Part shown: positions 58,691-64,000 of the stretch, piece by piece | Position numbering within the stretch: the first letter of the stretch is position 1 | How the letters are laid out: each line of letters opens with the position of its first letter | Assembly (NCBI GenBank): GCA_036346255.1 | Contig: CM070617.1 | Coordinates: 26,773,080 to 26,837,079, forward strand | From: Ampelocalamus luodianensis | Taxonomy: Eukaryota; Streptophyta; Magnoliopsida; Poales; Poaceae | DNA length: 64,000 nucleotides | Direction of reading: 5' to 3' | Notes under the pieces: model-generated | Told to the model about the DNA's origin: nothing | Databases searched by the model: none | The model's input: the letters and a program-made list of their open reading frames with translations, nothing else | Program-made: the position numbers and the translations under genes

Positions 58691-59004
58691 GCACTACAAT
58701 GCTCGTGGATGCTACAGTACTCATAGCGGGCATCGTTGTCGTAGCAACCGAGTGGTCGTAGTGCTACAGTACTCGTAGATGCTACAGTGCTTGTAGCGGG
58801 CTTCGTGGTCGTAGCGCTACAGTATTCGTAGATGTTACAGTGGTTGTAGCGGGCTGTGTGGTCGTAGCACCCAAGTGGTCTAATAGAGTGGTCGAAAGGG
58901 GTTTTCGACCACTGGTCGAAAGGGGTTCCGACCATCTGGTCGAAGGGGATTTCGACCACCTGGTCGGAAAGAGGTTCCTAGTGGTCGGAGAGGGGATACG
59001 ACTG

Positions 59005-59745
59005 TGTAACATCCTAATTTTTAGGAGTTTTTGAAAGTTTTCAAAATAAAAAAAATAACTATTTGGTTTTGTTGAATTTCTAAAGCTTAATTTGAAATTT
59101 TGGAAGTTAAAAGCAATTTAATATGAATTAATCAAACTTTAACTAATTCAAAATCTGGTCTGTTTTGAGTTTCTTGGAGCTCTCTGGTATTTAAAATCCC
59201 CTTTCCCGGTTGTTCCGATTTCCCGTCGGCCGTTCCTTATCCCCTTTCGACCACCCTCTCGTGTCGACCAGTCGATCTTTGGTTTCGACCAGCCAGCCTT
59301 TGGTTTCGACCAGCCAGCCCTTGGTTTCGACTAGTCAGCCTTTGGTTTCGACCAACAGCTTTTGGTTTTGACCAGTTCTTGGTCACGACCACCCTCTTGG
59401 TTTCGACCCCCCCTCGGTTTCGACCAACCCCGCCTGTCAGCCCCTGCTCACCTTCTCTTTCCTCCCTCTTTTTCCGCAGCGATGTGGGCATTAAATACAA
59501 TTGTCTCCGCTGCCACGTGCGCATTAAATGCTGTCACCTTTGACGTGTTTATCCTCCTGCTTTTGCCTCAGCACGTGTGCATTAAATGTTGTTGTCTCCG
59601 GCTCGTCGCATTTTCTCCTCCCCTTTTCACACCGCCCGTCGCATTTTCTCCTCCCCTTTTCACACCGCTCCATCTTGTTACCGGCTCTCCTTCCTTCCTC
59701 TATAAATAGAGCGCCAGGATAGATCCAAACCAAACCAGTAATATA
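59005..59745 (+). repeat. Ty3-type LTR 5' part
   Basis: Begins TGTAACATCC, like the start of the Tekay-type LTRs. Contains a 20-24-bp TTTGGTTTCGACCAGCC repeat at 59270-59410 and a TATA (CTATAAATAG) at about 59700. It is cut at about 59745 by copia-related sequence. It probably belongs to the gag-pol fragment at 61346 onward. Confidence 0.55.
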
Positions 59746-61345
59746 TCCAATCCACTATTGCCACATATCCAGTATATGTGACCGATCTAGATCAAAAAAA
59801 CTATGCAGGATGGCTCTGATAGCACTGAAGGGATACGGGTAGGCTATGATAGCAACAATTCAAAATTTCTACCATATAAACCAGGATGTCAAGCAAGCAG
59901 ATGATCACAGATTGTTACCACCAGACGCGCAGTGCTGCGGAAGATAAGTTGGAGCAGCCTAATCCAACGTAGAGCGTGTCGATGAAGAAGTTGTAGTCGA
60001 TCGTCCAACGTCGAGCAGGTCGATGCAGTGGTCGTAGTCGATCGTCTCCTCCAGCAACCTCTATAGTTCCTTGTGAAGATCGTGGATCGTCCTCAAACGC
60101 AACAGCAACCGCAATAGCGCCTCTACGGTATCCACATGTCCAGGGTAGGAACAACCGAGCGCCGGTGTGCTAGCACCAAATCACACGGGAAGGCTCTCTC
60201 AAGAAGATGGCGCTAGGGTTTCAGTGGAGCAACTTAAGTTACGACTTTCGTGTCTCTCGTATCTCACACGTATTTCACCTACTGTCAATAGCCTCAAGTA
60301 TCTCCTTATATAGTGCCTCATGACGGATCCTATCCGATCACGTTTTGTTCCAACCCGTTAAGTGTGTGACCCGTTAGGTTCATGTGTAGTTCGGTTGTGA
60401 CTCGGAAACCCTTTTCCGACCACGAGTCGTAGCGGTCCCTAGCAGGACATAATGATCCCCGAATACACACAAAATATATCGGACGAACCTTAATGCAACA
60501 TGATCTACGATCAGGTCCTCATTACTTACGACCAGCTCGTATCTCGTCCCGACTAGTCCGTACTTAGTCTCGACCAGTTCGTAACTCCTTACAACCAGGT
60601 TTCGACCACTCTGTAATTACGTTCAACCAGTCTACGACCAGCTCGTATCTCCATACGACTAGTCTGTAACTGATCGAACTAAGCGACCTACTCGTATATT
60701 CTCCCTTTGCCTCACGACATCTGGTTTAAACTCCAGGTGAGATATATGTCATCCATGGACTGTTCAATACTTTCTCGATCGAGTGTCGGATAACCTTGCG
60801 TGGTCAAACACTTCGACCACTAGTGGCATGGCCATACACTTTCTTTATCCGACCACATCGAGGGGCCAAGAGATATCTCTCCTATTATGTTAGGAGGGGC
60901 AAATCCCATATCCAATCAGTCACATTCCTCCGCATGTTTCATAGTATACCTGAAAGCTACCTTTATAACTACCCAGTTATGGAGTAGCACTTAGCAACCC
61001 CAAAGTGTACTCTTACGCATGTAGGAAACCATGCTGATCTCAGGTCTAAGGATTATACATTATCATTGCTCGAGACCAACTGACGACACATAGAATCATA
61101 ACAATCTCAACAGTGTCGCAAGGTGGATCAATCGAACCGCATATTCTCTAACATGTGTTCACATTATTGATTTGATATCCCTATATCCATGACGGGTGAA
61201 ACATGGTCATCAATCAATACATGTGCTGGTCGTAGAGTCACTGGTGTTTTGACCAGTGACATCCGACCAAGGATACATTTAGAATGGCATCATATAAGTT
61301 AAAAGAGCTTCACCAACAAGTCACATACTTGTTAATCTTATAACC
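59745..61345 (-). mobile_element. copia-like LTR with a short piece of internal region
   Basis: On the minus strand an LTR ends at 59826 (TTCA). It is followed by a primer-binding-site-like GTGCTATCAGAGCCA (59811-59825) and about 65 bp of internal sequence before truncation. The start may be at 61153 (TGTTAGAGAATATGCGG) or nearer 61340. No coding region remains. It separates the Ty3 LTR from its gag. Confidence 0.6.
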
Positions 61346-62194
61346 AATGATTCATGCAGACCACGAGAAGTTCCTGTATGCCACGCACCAGCTTGAAGGC
61401 ACTGCTACGGAATGGTGGGAAAATTACTGCGCCACCCATGCATACCACCAGAACATCTCTTGGGCTAAATTTTCAGAAGCCTTCTGCCACTCTCATATTC
61501 CTGATGAGAAGGTGGAAATGAAGAAGAACGAGTTCCGTGAGCTACGATAGCGGAACATGTCGGTGAGTGAATACTTCAACAAGTTCACTCAACTCTCTCG
61601 CTATGCTCCAGAGGATGTTGCCACAGATGATGCATATCAGAAGAGTTTCAAGCGGGGACTCAACCCCAGCTTAAAGGTTCAAGTCGTTGGCAATGACTAT
61701 GCAGATTTTTAGCGCCTGGTGAATAAGATCATGCTCATAGAAGATTCTTGTCGTGAGCTTGAAGAATACTGTAAGAGGAAGATGATGCAGCATGGTGCTC
61801 ATCAAAGCCATCCGCAGAGGGCCGGATTGAATGTGCAGCACCCTGGCCGTCCTGCTACTCCTGTTACCTTCAGGACTCCTACGACAGCACCCCGCCCAAC
61901 TGCTCCAGCACCTCGCAGCTCTAGCAACACCAACACCAACAACCAGCAGCCAAGAAGCAACAATCAGGCCGTGGGAATCACCTATTTTAACTGTCAGCAG
62001 TTGGGACACTACGCCAGCAACTACTTGCAGAAGCAAGGTCCAACGTCGGTCAGATTCAATTTGGGAGCTACACCGACCAGGACCCCCATGCCAGGAGCAG
62101 GTCGTGGAGCACCTCAGACTCCATTTGCACCAGCCAATACCCCTCAGCCTTTGGGTAGAGGCTGGGTGAACCATGTCACAATGGAGGAAGCCTG
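61346..62194 (+). pseudogene. Ty3 (Tekay-like) gag fragment
   Basis: Starts inside the capsid region (HADHEKFLYATHQLEGTATE, then WWENYC). In-frame TAG codons near 61548 and 61710 each fit a CAG-to-TAG change. The nucleocapsid zinc knuckle reads YFNCQQLGHYASNY: two of the three cysteines are Tyr. The N-terminus is missing. It ends GRGWVNHVTMEEA. Confidence 0.88.
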
Positions 62195-64000
62195 ACGACC
62201 GGACGTCGTCCGAGTAAGTTCCTAGTAAATTCGAGATCGCTCTTCGCTTTGTTCGACTCGAGCCTCATATTCGTTTGTTTATCAGAGTTTTGCTGCAAAG
62301 CATCAGTTTGAGATTTTGGCTCTTAAAAGTGATATGTTGGTTTAATCCCCCGGTTCGAAGTTGAGTACGAACCAAGGGTGCCCAAAAGTTAGAGTGACCA
62401 TAGGAGGGGTAGAATTCCTAGCCAACCTCATCATCATCGACACCAAGTCCTTGTGATTTTGAGTATGGACCGGCTCACTAATCACTGTGCCATTTTGGAT
62501 TGTGGTGGTCGTAGCATTACTTTGGTCAGTCCAGTTGGAATCAAAGTAAAGTTTGAAGCCTCCACGGAGAAGCATGATGGAGCTCTAGTCTGCAGTGTCA
62601 AGGCTGTATCTTTGGAAGATGTGCTAGTGGTCAAAGATTTTCCAGACGTTTTTTCGAATGAGTTACCTGGAATGCCACCGGACAGGGACCTAGAGTTTGT
62701 CATCAACCTAGTTCTGGGAACCGCACCCATTTCCAAGAGACCCTACTGCTTACCGGTTGACGACTTAGTTGAGCTGAACAAGCAAATTGAGGAGATGCAA
62801 GTTAAAGGATTTGTCCGACCAAGTTCTTCACCTTGGGGGGGCCCATGATCTTTGTTGCAAAGAAGGATGGTACCCAGCGGATGTGTATGGATTATCGCTT
62901 ACTCAATGAAGTCACCATCAAGAACAAGTACGCTCTGCCCAGGATTGATGATTTGTTCGACCAGTTGAAGGGAGCTGGGGTGTTCTCGAAGATAGAGTTG
63001 AGGTCAAGTTATCACTAGCTGAAGATTCGTCGGGAGGATATTCCCAAGACAGCTTTCTCAACCCGTTATGGATTGTACGAGTTCACAGTCATGTTTTTTG
63101 GATTGGCTAATGCCCCTGCTTACTTTATGAACTTAATGAATGAAGTATTCATGGAGTATCTAGATAAGTTCGTCATTGTCTTTATTAACGATATTCTAGT
63201 ATACTCTAAAAGTGAAAAAGAGCATGAAGAGCAACTTCGCTTGGTCCTGAATAAGTTTAGAGATCACCAACTCTATGCTAAATTCAACAAGTGTGAGTTT
63301 TGGATGAAGGAAGTTACATTCCTGGGGCATATCATGTCTGTAGAAGGAGTTGTCGTCAACCCTAGGAAGGTCAAGGATGTGCTCGACTGGGAGTCACCCA
63401 AGTAAGTACCACAGATCAGAAGTTTCCTTGGTATGGCAGGATACTACCAACGGTTTATAGAAAGATTCTCTAGAATAGCAAGACCCCTCACTCAGTTGCT
63501 GAAGAAGGAGAAGAAATTTGCTTGGACACCAGAATGTGAGCAAAGTTTTCAAGAGTTGAAGAAGCGTTTGACCACCGCACCAGTGTTGACCTTACCTGAT
63601 GTTCAAAAGGACTTTGAGGTTTTCTGTGATGCCTCACGACAAGGTCTCGGTTGTGTCCTGATGCAAAAAAGGAAGGTAGTGGCATATGCTTCCTGTCAGC
63701 TGAGGCCTCATGAAGCAAATTACCCCACTCATGACTTAGAGATGACTACTGTGGTGCCTGCTTTGAAGATATGGCATCATTACCTTATTGGTAATCATTG
63801 TGAAGTTTACACTAACTATAAGAGCTTAAAGTACATTTTCACTCAAGCTGATCTGAATATGAGACAAAGAAAATGGTTGGAGTTGATCAAGGATTACAAT
63901 GTGGGAATCCATTATCATCCAGGCAAAGCTAATATCGTACCAGATGCTTTAAGTAGAAAGGTCTACTGCAATACTCTGATGATTAAGGAAAGTCAGCCAG
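62195..64000 (+). pseudogene. Ty3 (Tekay-like) pol, cut by the window end
   Basis: The protease remnant near 62255 reads LFDSS where DSG is usual. RT from 62640: CMDYRLLNEVTIKNKYALPR, a TAG at 63016 after SSYH, then TAFSTRYGLYEFTVMFFGLA and VFINDILVYS, with Asn for the first of the paired catalytic Asp. RNase H has VFCDASRQGLGCVLMQKRKV and HYLIGNHCEVYTNYKSLKYI. The frame is otherwise well kept. Integrase would follow outside the window. Confidence 0.9.

Noticed and set aside
58218..58761. Open frames with WSKLSGR-type peptide repeats on both strands
   Set aside because: Direct product of the AGTGGTCGAA minisatellite; no start context or flanking gene structure.

Overview
The window is plant nuclear DNA, most likely from a grass (Poaceae). 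The support is short exons with GT/AG introns, a plant-type apurinic endonuclease gene, an 8-cysteine lipid-transfer-like gene, and the dominant repeat classes (Sirevirus, chromovirus, CACTA, Mutator-like). Genus is not resolved. Genes make up a small share; most of the 64 kb is nested transposons.

1-12.1 kb: a minus-strand ARP gene (SAP domain plus exonuclease III fold). I could place ten exons with consistent reading phase. A complete 5.29-kb Reina-like Ty3 chromovirus with a perfect TCTGA target duplication sits in one intron. A 1.55-kb long-TIR element sits where the exons for the first catalytic residues should be, so this copy is probably a pseudogene.

13-20 kb: an intact two-exon 8-cysteine (LTP-like) gene, then a ~1.4-kb tandem duplication. 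The second copy holds a 3.14-kb CACTA element that carries decayed phosphoethanolamine N-methyltransferase (PEAMT) exons. The first copy preserves the exact empty site.

20-39.7 kb: a large Mutator-like element (MULE) with long inverted termini. It carries three own genes: a plant-mobile-domain (PMD) gene on the left, a convergent MuDR-type transposase, and a divergent GRF zinc-finger gene with tandemly repeated exons. A 31-bp minisatellite lies between the two divergent promoters. The MULE was later broken by a truncated Sirevirus that removed the 3' ends of both convergent genes, by a 3.15-kb solo LTR in the minisatellite, and by a second Sirevirus in its right terminus.

40-54.8 kb: two decayed paralogues of the LTP-like gene. 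Between them is a 12.7-kb Tekay/Del-like Ty3 element with 3.2-kb LTRs and TCATG target duplications. Its 3' LTR contains a ~1-kb insert copied from about 12 kb upstream. Repeated copies in roughly 33-54 kb differ mainly by 1-3-nt indels at CG/CNG sites while AT-rich stretches are identical, which looks like base-calling error at methylated cytosines.

55.8-64 kb: a frameshifted unknown exon, several minisatellites, antisense LTR-like sequence, a fragment of a second Ty3 element with a copia-like LTR in it, and gag-pol to the window end.
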